From Rubrivivax sp. (GTDB lineage: Bacteria > Pseudomonadota > Gammaproteobacteria > Burkholderiales > Burkholderiaceae_C), in assembly GCA_019635315.1 (NCBI GenBank), contig JAHBZT010000007.1, forward strand, positions 62,001-126,000: 64,000 nucleotides of DNA, read 5' to 3'. This document shows positions 36,010 to 46,765 of the stretch, piece after piece. Every line of letters begins with the position of its first letter. The stretch's first letter is position 1. Position numbers and translations under genes: made by a program. Below the pieces are notes generated by a model that did no database searches, was not told the DNA's origin, and saw nothing but the letters and a program-made list of their open reading frames with translations.

Positions 36010-36497
36010 AGCTCGCGCTGATCGCCGCGGTGGCCGAGGGCGGCGCGATCGGCCGCGACAACGAGCTGCTGTGGCGCCACCCGGCCGACGCCGCGCATTT
36101 CCGGCGCAGCACCGCCGGCTGCCCGGTGATCATGGGCCGGCGCACCTGGGAATCGCTGCCGGCGCGCTTCCGGCCGCTGCCGGGCCGGCGCAACCTGGTC
36201 GTCACGCGGCAGGCCGGCTACGACGCACCGGGCGCCGAGGCCGTCGCCAGCCTGGACGACGCGCTGGCGCGGGTGGCCGACGCGCCGCAGGTCTTCGTGA
36301 TCGGCGGCAGCGAGCTCTATGCGCAGGCGCTGCCGCGCGCCGACGAGTTGGTGCTGACCGAGATCGGCGCGCGCCTGGAAGGCGACCGCCACTTCCCGGC
36401 CTGGGACCGCGCCGACTTCGACGAGGTCGCGCGCGAGGCACATGTCGGCGACGACGGTGTACCGTTCGCCTTCGTCACCTACCGCCGCCGGCGCTGA
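36006..36497 (+). CDS. folA: Dihydrofolate reductase
   Basis: 163 residues from the GTG at 36006, overlapping the thyA stop (GTGTGA context). Motifs: [55 protein letters not shown], and [20 protein letters not shown]. It regenerates tetrahydrofolate after the ThyA reaction, so the thyA-folA pair is functionally and physically coupled. The acidic catalytic position near residue 27 is supplied by Asp in HPADAAHFR. Confidence 0.95.
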   Translation: MKLALIAAVAEGGAIGRDNELLWRHPADAAHFRRSTAGCPVIMGRRTWESLPARFRPLPGRRNLVVTRQAGYDAPGAEAVASLDDALARVADAPQVFVIGGSELYAQALPRADELVLTEIGARLEGDRHFPAWDRADFDEVAREAHVGDDGVPFAFVTYRRRR

Positions 36498-36507
36498 AGC
36501 CCGACCG

Positions 36508-37308
36508 ATGAAGCTCGCCACCTGGAACGTCAACTCCCTCGCGGTGCGCCTGCCGCAGCTGCTGGACTGGCTGGCCGGTCAGCCCCCCGAGGCGCCGGTG
36601 GACGCCCTCGTGCTGCAGGAGACCAAGCTCACCGACGACAAGTTTCCGCACGCGGAACTGGCCGCCGCCGGCTGGCGCGCGGCCTGGTTCGGGCAGAAGA
36701 CCTACAACGGCGTCGCGCTGCTGGTGCGCGAAGGCCTTGGCGAGGCGACGGACGTGGTGCGCAACATCCCCGGCTTCGACGATGGGCAGGCGCGCGTGAT
36801 CGCCGGCACCGTGGGCGCGGGCGACGCCGCGCTGCGCGTGATCGGCGCCTATTTCCCGAATGGACAGGAGCCGGACAGCGAGAAGTTCGCCTACAAGATG
36901 CGCTGGCAGGACGCGCTGCACGACTGGGTGCAGGGCGAGCTGGCGCGCCACCCGCGGCTCGTGCTGATGGGCGACTTCAACGTCGCCCCGGAGGACCGCG
37001 ACGTGCACGACCCGGTGGCCTGGGCCGGCCAGATCCACTGCACGCCCGAGGAACGCGCGCAGTTCCAGCGCCTGCTCGCGCTGGGCCTGGTCGACGCCTT
37101 CCGGCTCTTCGAGCAGCCGCCCAAGAGCTGGTCCTGGTGGGACTACCGCAACCTCGCCTTCCGCAAGAACCAGGGCCTGCGCATCGACCACATCCTGGTC
37201 AGCCCGGCGCTGGCGCCGCGTGTCACGGCCTGCACCATCGACAAGCAGCCGCGGCGCAACGAGCGGCCCAGCGACCACGCGCCGGTGATCGTGCAGCTCG
37301 CCGACTGA
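36508..37308 (+). CDS. xthA: Exodeoxyribonuclease III (AP endonuclease)
   Basis: 266 residues from the ATG at 36508, 10 bases after folA. It contains MKLATWNVNSLAVRLPQLLD, ALVLQETKLTDDKFP with the metal-binding Glu, the catalytic MGDFNVAPEDRDVHDP, WSWWDYRNLAFRKNQGLRID and SDHAPVIVQL with the terminal His. It cleaves abasic sites and trims 3' ends in base-excision repair. Placement after thyA-folA in one rightward run suggests a nucleotide/repair operon. Converges on ntrC; a GGCGCA/TGCGCC hairpin in the gap (37316-37331) lacks a T-run. Confidence 0.95.
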   Translation: MKLATWNVNSLAVRLPQLLDWLAGQPPEAPVDALVLQETKLTDDKFPHAELAAAGWRAAWFGQKTYNGVALLVREGLGEATDVVRNIPGFDDGQARVIAGTVGAGDAALRVIGAYFPNGQEPDSEKFAYKMRWQDALHDWVQGELARHPRLVLMGDFNVAPEDRDVHDPVAWAGQIHCTPEERAQFQRLLALGLVDAFRLFEQPPKSWSWWDYRNLAFRKNQGLRIDHILVSPALAPRVTACTIDKQPRRNERPSDHAPVIVQLAD

Positions 37309-37386
37309 CGGGCGCGGCGCAGGTCTGCGCCAAGAGCGGCGCGGCGCTCGACACCCGACACGCGATGCACCGCGCCCGGCGCCGCC

Positions 37387-38871
<1,485 letters not shown>

Positions 38872-38902
38872 GGCTGGCGTCCGCCCTTCGTCGCGGCAGG
38901 CG

Positions 38903-40030
38903 TCAGGGCAGAGGGATCAGGATCCTGAAGACCGTGCGTCCCGGCACGCTGTCGCATTCGATGGTCCCCTGGTGTTGTTGCACGAAGGTCTGGGCCAGCG
39001 TGAGGCCGAGGCCGGAGCCGCCTTCGCGCCCCGATACCAGCGGGTGGAAGATGCGGTCACGGAGGTCCTCGGGCACGCCGGGCCCGTTGTCCTCGATATG
39101 CAATTCCAGTGCCAGCCGGAAGCGCTGGCGGCCGAAGGTGGCCTGGCGCACGATGCGCGTGCGCAGCAGGATCATCGCGTCGCCGCGCGCGATGCGGCCG
39201 GCGTACGGCGAACCGCCGTCGGCGCGCCCGCCCGACAGCGCCTGCGTCGCGTTGTGCACGACGTTCAGCACGGCCTGGATCAGCTGCTCGCGGTCGCCGC
39301 GGAACTCCGGGATGCTGGTGTCGTAGTCGCGCACCACCGTCAGGCCGCGCGGAAACTCCGCCAGCACCAGCGAGCGCACGCGCTCGCAAACCTCGTGGAT
39401 GTTGACGTCGCTGACGACATGCGGCCGCCGGTGCGGCGCCAGCAGCCGGTCCACCAGCGCCTGCAGGCGGTCGGCCTCGTGGATGATGACGTTGGTGTAC
39501 TCGGCGAGTTCCTTGCCGGGCAATTCCATCGCCAGCAGCTGCGCCGCGCCGCGGATGCCGCCGAGCGGGTTCTTGATCTCGTGCGCCAGGTTGCGCACCA
39601 GTTCCTTGTTGGCCTGCGCCAGGCCCAGCGTGCGCTCCTCGCGGTCCAGCCGGGTCTGCTGCTCGATCTCGATCAGCTCGACCAGAACGCGCTGGGGCCA
39701 GTCGGTCTGGCTGACGATCACGTGCACCGGCAGCTCGCTGCCGCCGGCGCGCTTCATCGTCGCGTCGAAGCGGCTGGTCGCGATCTCGTTGCGCGCCACC
39801 AGCCGCAGCGTGTCGGCGAACTGCGCCGCCTCGCCCAGCCAGTCGAGCACGCTGCCGCGCTGCAGCGTGCGGCGCGAGACGCCCAGCGTATTCTCCAGCG
39901 CCGAGTTGGCGTACAGGCAGTGCCCGTCGGGGTCGGCCAGCGCGACCATCGTGGCCAGCTGGTCGAAGGCGTCGAAGCCGGCCGGCACCTCGCCGGCGCC
40001 CGCGACCGGGGCCTCGACCGGCACGGTCAC
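38903..40030 (-). CDS. ntrB: Nitrogen regulation sensor kinase NtrB
   Basis: 375 residues from the GTG at 40030, which overlaps the stop of the DUF4124 gene (GTGA). A PAS domain (FDQLATMVALADPDGHCLYA, then SALENTLGVSRRTLQRGSVL) precedes the histidine-kinase core NLAHEIKNPLGGIRGAAQLL with the phosphorylated His. The ATPase subdomain has HNATQAL, IEDNGPGVPEDLRDRIFHPL and GSGLGLTLAQTFVQQHQG. It has no membrane helix, so it is cytoplasmic, as expected for a kinase controlled by PII protein. It phosphorylates NtrC. Confidence 0.95.
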   Translation of the reverse strand: MTVPVEAPVAGAGEVPAGFDAFDQLATMVALADPDGHCLYANSALENTLGVSRRTLQRGSVLDWLGEAAQFADTLRLVARNEIATSRFDATMKRAGGSELPVHVIVSQTDWPQRVLVELIEIEQQTRLDREERTLGLAQANKELVRNLAHEIKNPLGGIRGAAQLLAMELPGKELAEYTNVIIHEADRLQALVDRLLAPHRRPHVVSDVNIHEVCERVRSLVLAEFPRGLTVVRDYDTSIPEFRGDREQLIQAVLNVVHNATQALSGGRADGGSPYAGRIARGDAMILLRTRIVRQATFGRQRFRLALELHIEDNGPGVPEDLRDRIFHPLVSGREGGSGLGLTLAQTFVQQHQGTIECDSVPGRTVFRILIPLP

Positions 40031-40578
40031 GGCGGCAGCTTGGCCAGTTCGCGGCGCAGCGCCGCGACGTCGGCTTCCTTGCGCTGGATCGCCGCGCGCA
40101 TCTCGGCCACGCGGTCCAGGTAGCGCTGGTAGTTGCGCTCGTCGCCGCGGCGCTCGGGTTCGCCGTTGTTGAACTCGCGCCGCATCTCGGCCAGGCGCTC
40201 CTCCTCGCGGCGCAGCTCGTCGCCGAGGATGCGGCGTGCGTCGTTGTCGCGCGCGCGCTGCGCCGCCGGGTCGATGCGCGCCTCCGGCGGCCGCGCCGCG
40301 GCCGGCGTCGGCGCCGCACCGGCGGCGGGGGCCGAGGCCGCCGGCCGCGCGCGCTGGCCCTGCACGATGGTCACCGCGGCGCCCTCGAGTACGCGGCAGC
40401 CGCGGCTGCGCGCCTCCTCGGCGCTCAGCGCGTCGGTGTAGAGCACCGGCGGGCCGGGGCAGCGGTAGACGGGCTTGGTGTCCTGCGCGGTCGCGGGCAC
40501 GCCCGCGCCGACGGTCAGCAAGGTGGCCAGCGCGGCCATCGCGACAGCGGGCGCCGCGCGCCTGGTGAATCGAGCCAT
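40027..40578 (-). CDS. DUF4124-like exported protein with coiled coil
   Basis: 183 residues from the ATG at 40578. The Sec signal ends near VPATAQD. A short domain with paired cysteines (PVYRCPGPPVLYTDALSAEE, then SRGCRVLEG) resembles DUF4124 proteins. A long charged coiled coil of about 70 residues follows (LGDELRREEERLAEMRREFN, then RYLDRVAEMRAAIQRKEADV). It sits between glnA and ntrB, as I recall for many Burkholderiales, and its stop overlaps the ntrB start. A role in nitrogen control is suggested only by position. Confidence 0.8.
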   Translation of the reverse strand: MARFTRRAAPAVAMAALATLLTVGAGVPATAQDTKPVYRCPGPPVLYTDALSAEEARSRGCRVLEGAAVTIVQGQRARPAASAPAAGAAPTPAAARPPEARIDPAAQRARDNDARRILGDELRREEERLAEMRREFNNGEPERRGDERNYQRYLDRVAEMRAAIQRKEADVAALRRELAKLPP

Positions 40579-40624
40579 GCACGCATTGTCGCCCAGTGCA
40601 CCGCTCCGGGGCAAAGCCCTGCAA

Positions 40625-40642
40625 GGCCGGAAAAGACCGGCC
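40625..40642 (-). terminator. Secondary hairpin downstream of glnA
   Basis: GGCCGG and CCGGCC pair around a 6-base A-rich loop on the plus strand (reading TCTTTT on the minus strand). It lies 32 bases past the main glnA hairpin and may act as a backup stop or processing site ahead of the DUF4124 gene. Confidence 0.5.
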
Positions 40643-40673
40643 CCGCAGGGCGCTTTGTCCGGCCAGCAGGATG

Positions 40674-40701
40674 AAGAACGGGCCCCGCAGGGCCCGTTCT
40701 T
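40674..40701 (-). terminator. glnA: Terminator of glnA
   Basis: A perfect 12-base stem, AAGAACGGGCCC / GGGCCCGTTCTT, with a 4-base loop starts 27 bases after the glnA stop. It ends in a short T-rich stretch in the glnA direction (GTTCTTCATCC). It should separate the high glnA transcript from lower readthrough into ntrBC. Confidence 0.85.
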
Positions 40702-40727
40702 GCGCACCGCGGCCCGCAGGCCGGCGA

Positions 40728-42143
40728 TCACAGCGAGTAGTACATGTCGAACTCGACCGGGTGCGTGGTCATGCGGAAGCGCGTGACCTCCTGCATCTTG
40801 AGCTCGATGTAGGCGTCGATGTAGCCGTCGGTGAAGACGCCACCCTTGGTCAGGAAGGCGCGGTCCTTGTCCAGGTACTCCAGCGCCTGGTCCAGGCTGT
40901 GGCAGACGGTGGGGATCTTCGCGTCCTCTTCCGGCGGCAGGTGGTACAGGTCCTTGGTCGCCGCCTCGCCGGGGTGGATCTTGTTCTCCACGCCGTCCAG
41001 GCCCGCCATCAGCATCGCGCTGAAGCCCAGGTAGGGGTTGCACAGGGGGTCCGGGAAGCGCGCCTCGATGCGCCGGCCCTTGGGGTTGGCCACGTACGGG
41101 ATGCGGATCGACGCCGAGCGGTTGCGCGCGCTGTAGGCGAGCTTGACCGGCGCCTCGAAGCCGGGCACCAGGCGCTTGTAGCTGTTGGTGCCGGGGTTGG
41201 TGATGGCGTTCAGCGCACGGGCGTGCTTGATGATGCCGCCGATGTAGTACAGCGCGAACTCCGACAGGCCGCCGTAGCCGTCGCCGGCGAACAGGTTGAC
41301 GCCGTTCTTCCACACGCTCTGGTGCACGTGCATGCCGCTGCCGTTGTCGCCGACCACCGGCTTGGGCATGAAGGTCGCCGTCTTGCCGTAGGCGTGGGCG
41401 ACGTTGTGCACGACGTACTTCTGCAGCTGCAGCCAGTCGGCGCGCTGCACCAGCGTGCTGAACTTGGTGCCCAGCTCGTTCTGGCCCGGCGCGGCGACCT
41501 CGTGGTGGTGCACCTCGACCGGGATGCCCAGCTGCTCGAGCAGCAGGCACATCTCCGAGCGCATGTCCTGGAAGCTGTCGACCGGCGGCACCGGGAAGTA
41601 GCCGCCCTTGACGGCCGGGCGGTGGCCCATGTTGCCGCCCTCGAACTCGCGGCCGGTGCTCCAGGGCGCCTCTTCCGAGGTGATCTTGACGTGGCTGCCG
41701 TCCATGCCGACATGCCAGTGCACCTGGTCGAAGATGAAGAACTCGGGCTCCGGTCCGAAGTAGGCGGCGTCGCCGATGCCGCTGCTCTTGAGGTAGGCCT
41801 CGGCGCGGCGCGCCAGGCTGCGCGGGTCGCGCTCGTAGGGCTTGCCGTCGCCCGGCTCGAGCACGTCGCAGGTCAGGATCAGCGTCGGCTCCTCGAAGAA
41901 GGGGTCGATGTTGGCGGTGTTCGGGTCGGGCATCAGCAGCATGTCGCTGGCCTCGATGCCCTTCCAGCCGGCGATCGACGAACCGTCGAAGGCGTGGCCG
42001 GCGGTGAACTTGTCCTCGTCGAACGCGGACACCGGGACGCTGACGTGCTGCTCCTTGCCGCGGGTGTCGGTGAAGCGGAAGTCGACGAACTTGACTTCGT
42101 TCTCCTTCACCATCTTCATCACGTCGGCGACGGTCTTGGACAT
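40728..42143 (-). CDS. glnA: Glutamine synthetase, type I
   Basis: Central ammonia-assimilation enzyme, cytoplasmic dodecamer. 471 residues, the usual length. Motifs: [62 protein letters not shown] (metal and ATP site), NHRSA-type loop [15 protein letters not shown], and the adenylylation-site region [10 protein letters not shown] with Tyr. GlnE-dependent adenylylation is therefore likely. A good Shine-Dalgarno (AGGAGA) precedes the ATG at 42143. A GG-N10-GC sigma-54-type sequence lies about 55 bases upstream of the start. Confidence 0.97.
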   Translation of the reverse strand: MSKTVADVMKMVKENEVKFVDFRFTDTRGKEQHVSVPVSAFDEDKFTAGHAFDGSSIAGWKGIEASDMLLMPDPNTANIDPFFEEPTLILTCDVLEPGDGKPYERDPRSLARRAEAYLKSSGIGDAAYFGPEPEFFIFDQVHWHVGMDGSHVKITSEEAPWSTGREFEGGNMGHRPAVKGGYFPVPPVDSFQDMRSEMCLLLEQLGIPVEVHHHEVAAPGQNELGTKFSTLVQRADWLQLQKYVVHNVAHAYGKTATFMPKPVVGDNGSGMHVHQSVWKNGVNLFAGDGYGGLSEFALYYIGGIIKHARALNAITNPGTNSYKRLVPGFEAPVKLAYSARNRSASIRIPYVANPKGRRIEARFPDPLCNPYLGFSAMLMAGLDGVENKIHPGEAATKDLYHLPPEEDAKIPTVCHSLDQALEYLDKDRAFLTKGGVFTDGYIDAYIELKMQEVTRFRMTTHPVEFDMYYSL

Positions 42144-42197
42144 TCAGATCTCTCCTAGCGGGACTCGTGGGTGGGTATTCGTGACGCGGGCCCGTGG

Positions 42198-42213
42198 TGC
42201 AACGCTGGCCCCA
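42198..42213 (-). promoter_or_regulatory. Sigma-54 (RpoN) promoter candidate for glnA
   Basis: On the minus strand TGGGGCC-AGCG-TTGCA shows the invariant GG and GC spaced by exactly 10 bases and a perfect -12 TTGCA; the -24 box departs from TGGCACG at three places. It would give a leader of about 45 bases before glnA. I did not find a canonical NtrC enhancer (GCAC-N7-GTGC) in the 200-base region. Confidence 0.5.
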
Positions 42214-42339
42214 ACATGGCGCAATCAGGGTTAGCAGGTTCCATGCCCGCCGGCTTCGTGCTGCTGCGGTGCGGCCCGATGGGTGCGTGAGCGTTCCCGG
42301 TGCATTCGGACGCACCAAGAACAGGCGCTCCGCGCCGCA

Positions 42340-43131
42340 TCATCGCACCATTTCGGGGCCGAGGCGGACACCCGCCTGCTGCAGGCCGGCCAGCAGTTCC
42401 GCATAGGCCGCCGCCGGGTCGGTCGCCGCCTTGACGCCGAGCTCGATGTGGCGGCCATGCTGCGGGTGGTCCACGCTCGGCAGGCTGAAGACCTTGACGC
42501 CGGGGAAGCGCGCCTCGATGGCCTCCATCAGCGGCGTCAGCGCGGCCTCCATCGCGCCGTAGACGATGACCGAACGCTCGACGCTGCGCGCCGCGCCGTG
42601 CAGCGGCGCATACAGCGTGTCCAGCACCCATTCCATCATCGGCCAGGCCATGACCGGGAAGCCGGGCACGAAGTGCACGTCGCCGACCGAGAAGCCGGGG
42701 ATCTTGTTGTACGGGTTCGGGATCAGCCGCGCGCCCTGCGGGAAGACGCCCATGTTGAGGCGGTGCACGTTGTCCGGCCGCTCGGGCTCGAAGGGCTGGC
42801 CCTGCTCGGCGGCGACGTCGCGCATGCGCTCCAGGATCAGCTCGCGCGCCTGCGGGTGCAGCTCCAGCGGCACGCCCAGCGCGGCGGCGGCGGCCTGCCG
42901 CGTGTGGTCGTCGGGCGTGGCGCCGATGCCGCCGCAGCTGAAGACCAGGTCGCCGCCGGCGAAGGCCTCGCGCAGCGCCGCGGTGATGCGCCCGCGGTCG
43001 TCGCCCAGGTAGCGCGCCCAGGCCAGCTGCAGCCCGCGCGCGCCCAGCAGCTCGATCAGGCGGGGCATGTGCTTGTCGGCCCGCTTGCCCGAGAGGATCT
43101 CGTCGCCGACGATGATCAGTCCGATATTCAC
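42340..43131 (-). CDS. CinA-like/MoaB-type molybdopterin-binding-fold protein
   Basis: 263 residues from the GTG at 43131, overlapping the stop of the upstream membrane-protein gene. The fold is that of the CinA N-terminal (MoCF/COG1058) domain: NIGLIIVGDEILSGKRADKH, then DDRGRITAALREAFAGGDLV, FSCGGIGATPDDHTRQAAAA and NPYNKIPGFSVGDVHFVPGFP. The CinA C-terminal NMN-deamidase domain is absent. Family members hydrolyse ADP-ribose or pyridine-nucleotide compounds, or are of unknown function. Confidence 0.9.
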   Translation of the reverse strand: MNIGLIIVGDEILSGKRADKHMPRLIELLGARGLQLAWARYLGDDRGRITAALREAFAGGDLVFSCGGIGATPDDHTRQAAAAALGVPLELHPQARELILERMRDVAAEQGQPFEPERPDNVHRLNMGVFPQGARLIPNPYNKIPGFSVGDVHFVPGFPVMAWPMMEWVLDTLYAPLHGAARSVERSVIVYGAMEAALTPLMEAIEARFPGVKVFSLPSVDHPQHGRHIELGVKAATDPAAAYAELLAGLQQAGVRLGPEMVR

Positions 43132-43973
43132 AGCACGGTCTCCAGCATCGAGGTCGGTTCGCCGGCCGCGGCGCGCGCCTCGGCGCGGCGCAGCCGGTCC
43201 AGTTCGGCGAGCGCGAAGTGCGCGAACCAGCAGGCCGCGAACGCGAAGACCAGCGTGTGCAGCCACACCGAGGCCGCCACCAGCAGCGGCGCGAAGATCA
43301 GCATCGCCGGCGACAGCGCCCACAGCAGCGCCGGCAACGCCCCCAGGTAGCCGCAGACCACGCCCATCGCCCACAGCGGCCAGCGCCGCGCGCGCAGCAC
43401 GAAGCGGCGCTCGTTCGGCGCCGCATGGTGGGCCAGCGCATCGAAGGCCAGCACATGGGCCGACAGCCAGCCCCAGATCAGCGGCGGCACGATCAGCACC
43501 ATGGGCGGCACCAGCCACAGCGGCACGCTCAGCGCGAGCGCCACCATGGCGGCCAGCGCGCAGGCCAGGGTCCAGGCCAGCACCTGCCACCACGAGGCGC
43601 CGCGCCGCGCCTCGATGCCCGGGAAGCGCTGCGCGACGACCAGGCGCGACACCGCCGGCGTCACCAGCACCGCCACCAGCAGCAGCGTGACGACGACGAC
43701 CAGCGGCACCGCCAGCGCGACGACGATCAACGGCGCCAGCAGCACGCGCAGGTGGTTGGCGCCCATCTCGTCCAGCCAGGGCAGCAGCCGCGCCGTCAGC
43801 GCCCAGTGCTCGAGCCCTGAGCGCACGCCGTCCACCGCCGCCTCCCAGTAGGCCCAGCCCAGCAGGCCGGCGGCGCCGCCGGCCAGCACCAGCGGCAGCA
43901 GCGACCACAGCAGCACGCGCGGGTGCACGCAGGTCGCGCAGGCGCGCCAGAAGGCGTCGAGCAGGTCCTTCAC
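43128..43973 (-). CDS. EI24/CysZ-like membrane protein
   Basis: 281 residues from the GTG at 43973. Several long hydrophobic helices (VLLWSLLPLVLAGGAAGLLG, then LRVLLAPLIVVALAVPLVVV, PLWLVPPMVLIVPPLIWGWL and PALLWALSPAMLIFAPLLVA) match the EI24-domain family that includes CysZ. The WP-rich SVPLWLVPPM segment and the YLGALPA turn fit. The role may be sulfate or small-molecule permeation, but no cysteine genes are near. Coupled to the CinA-like gene by a 4-base overlap. Confidence 0.82.
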   Translation of the reverse strand: MKDLLDAFWRACATCVHPRVLLWSLLPLVLAGGAAGLLGWAYWEAAVDGVRSGLEHWALTARLLPWLDEMGANHLRVLLAPLIVVALAVPLVVVVTLLLVAVLVTPAVSRLVVAQRFPGIEARRGASWWQVLAWTLACALAAMVALALSVPLWLVPPMVLIVPPLIWGWLSAHVLAFDALAHHAAPNERRFVLRARRWPLWAMGVVCGYLGALPALLWALSPAMLIFAPLLVAASVWLHTLVFAFAACWFAHFALAELDRLRRAEARAAAGEPTSMLETVL

Positions 43974-44108
43974 GGACGCCCCCGGGGCCGCGCCGTGCCG
44001 GGCCCGCCCGCCGCGGCCGCGCGGCGGCATGGAAGAGTCCCGGCGGCGCGGCAGCCGTGTCCGGAGGTAAGCCCCATCACCTGGCGTCACCTGCAGCCGG
44101 CGCTGCCC

Positions 44109-44903
44109 TCACCGCCGGTCGCCGCCCAGCAGGCCGACCAGGGTGCCCAGGCCATGCTCCTCGCGCTGGCCGCCGGGCGTCTGCGGCGCCGCGGCGAAGA
44201 CGCGCGAGGCCAGGCGCGAGAACGGCAGGCTCTGCAGCCACACCGTGCCCGGCCCGGACAGGCGGGCCAGGAACAGCCCCTCGCCGCCGAACAGCGCGGT
44301 GCGCACCTTGCCGACGAACTGGATGTCGAAGTCGACGCCGGCCGTGTAGCCGACCACGCAGCCGGTGTCCACGAGCAGCGTCTGCCCGGCAGCCAGTTCG
44401 CGCTGCTGCACGGTGCCGCCGGCGTGCACGAAGGCCAGGCCGTCGCCCTCGAGCTTCTGCATGATGAAGCCCTCGCCGCCGAAGAAGCCCACGCCGAGCC
44501 GGCGCTGGAAGGCCACGCCGATGGCCACGCCGCGCGCCGCGCACAGGAAGGCGTCGCGCTGGCAGATCAGCTGCCCGCCCAGGCGGCTGAGGTCCATCGC
44601 GAGGATCTTGCCCGGGTAGGGCGCGGCGAACGCGACCCGCCGCCTGGCCGCGGCCGTATTCGTATAGACGGTGATGAACAGCGACTCGCCGGTGATCAGT
44701 CGCCGCCCGGCGCCGAGCAGCCGGTCCAGCAGTCCGGCGCGCGCGCCGCGGCCGTCGCCGAAGACGGTGTCCATGTCGACACCGTCCTCCATGTAGAACA
44801 GGCAGCCGGCCTCGCCGACCGTGGCCTCGCCGGGGTCGAGCTCGACCTCGACGAACTGCATGTCCTCGCCGTGGATCCGGTAGTCCACCACGTCCATCGC
44901 CAT
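44109..44903 (-). CDS. AIM24/TIGR00266-family protein
   Basis: 264 residues from the ATG at 44903 (a second ATG two codons later is possible). The family blocks are present: VEVELDPGEATVGEAGCLFY, ESLFITVYTNTAAARRRVAF, GKILAMDLSRLGGQLICQRD, AFLCAARGVAIGVAFQRRLG, and FFGGEGFIMQKLEGDGLAFV followed by HAGGTV. These proteins form a beta-prism repeat fold related to tryptophan-RNA-binding attenuation folds; the function is largely unknown. No signal peptide. Divergent from the diguanylate cyclase gene. Confidence 0.9.
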   Translation of the reverse strand: MAMDVVDYRIHGEDMQFVEVELDPGEATVGEAGCLFYMEDGVDMDTVFGDGRGARAGLLDRLLGAGRRLITGESLFITVYTNTAAARRRVAFAAPYPGKILAMDLSRLGGQLICQRDAFLCAARGVAIGVAFQRRLGVGFFGGEGFIMQKLEGDGLAFVHAGGTVQQRELAAGQTLLVDTGCVVGYTAGVDFDIQFVGKVRTALFGGEGLFLARLSGPGTVWLQSLPFSRLASRVFAAAPQTPGGQREEHGLGTLVGLLGGDRR

Positions 44904-45073
44904 CGCGCGCCCCTCCAGCACCGGCCTGTTGCGACCTGCGGCGCGCGGCAGGCGCCGGCAGGACCGGGGCGGCATGGTAACGAAGTCGCCCCGACCGGCC
45001 GCCACATCCGGTTGCAATGCCGGGGCCGCCCGGGCTGGACCGGCGGCGCGGGCTCGCCAGAATGGGTCCGGCC

Positions 45074-46246
<1,173 letters not shown>

Positions 46247-46301
46247 CCCGACCCGCGCGGCGGCCGGTCCGCCGCGCCAGGGACCGCACAATGCCGCCAC
46301 C

Positions 46302-46682
46302 ATGCTGCTCGCCGCCCTGGCCGTCGCGACCGGCGCCGCACTCGGCGCGCTGCTGCGCTGGGGTCTGGGCGTGGCGCTGAACCACCTGTTCCCGCGCCTG
46401 CCGCCGGGCACGCTGCTGGCCAACCTGGCCGGCTGCTTCGTCATCGGCCTGGTGGCGCCGTCGCTGCTCGCCGGCGTGGCGGCGGGCGAGCCGCGGGCCA
46501 GCTTCGTGATCGCCGGCGTGCTGGGCGGGCTGACGACCTTCTCGACCTTCTCGGCCGAGATCGTCCAGCGCCTGCGCGACGGGCAGGCGGTGTGGGCCGT
46601 GGCCGGCATCGCGGCCCATGTGCTGGGGTCGCTGGCGGCGACGATCGCCGGCTTTGCGCTCGCGGGCGCGCTGCGCGCCTGA
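46302..46682 (+). CDS. crcB: Fluoride channel CrcB/Fluc
   Basis: 126 residues with four membrane helices. Signature stretches GALLRWGLG, GTLLANLAGCFVIGL and GVLGGLTTFSTFSAEIVQRL (sodium site and phenylalanine box) are present. It exports fluoride as a dual-topology dimer. The 55-base gap upstream does not contain a recognisable fluoride riboswitch. It lies between the diguanylate cyclase and the ETF-QO gene. Confidence 0.95.
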   Translation: MLLAALAVATGAALGALLRWGLGVALNHLFPRLPPGTLLANLAGCFVIGLVAPSLLAGVAAGEPRASFVIAGVLGGLTTFSTFSAEIVQRLRDGQAVWAVAGIAAHVLGSLAATIAGFALAGALRA

Positions 46683-46765
46683 AGGCCGGCCCGCCATCGC
46701 CGGTGCCCGCGCCTGGAGGCAGCGCTCCACTGGGCGCGCAGACCCGGCGCCTAGAATCCGCGCCC

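Noticed and set aside
42299-42316. GGTGC-N8-GCACC upstream of glnA as an NtrC site
   Set aside because: Half-sites are in the reverse order of the NtrC consensus (GCAC-N7-GTGC) and the spacing does not fit.
46247-46301. Possible fluoride riboswitch before crcB
   Set aside because: The gap is only 55 bases and lacks the conserved pseudoknot sequence.
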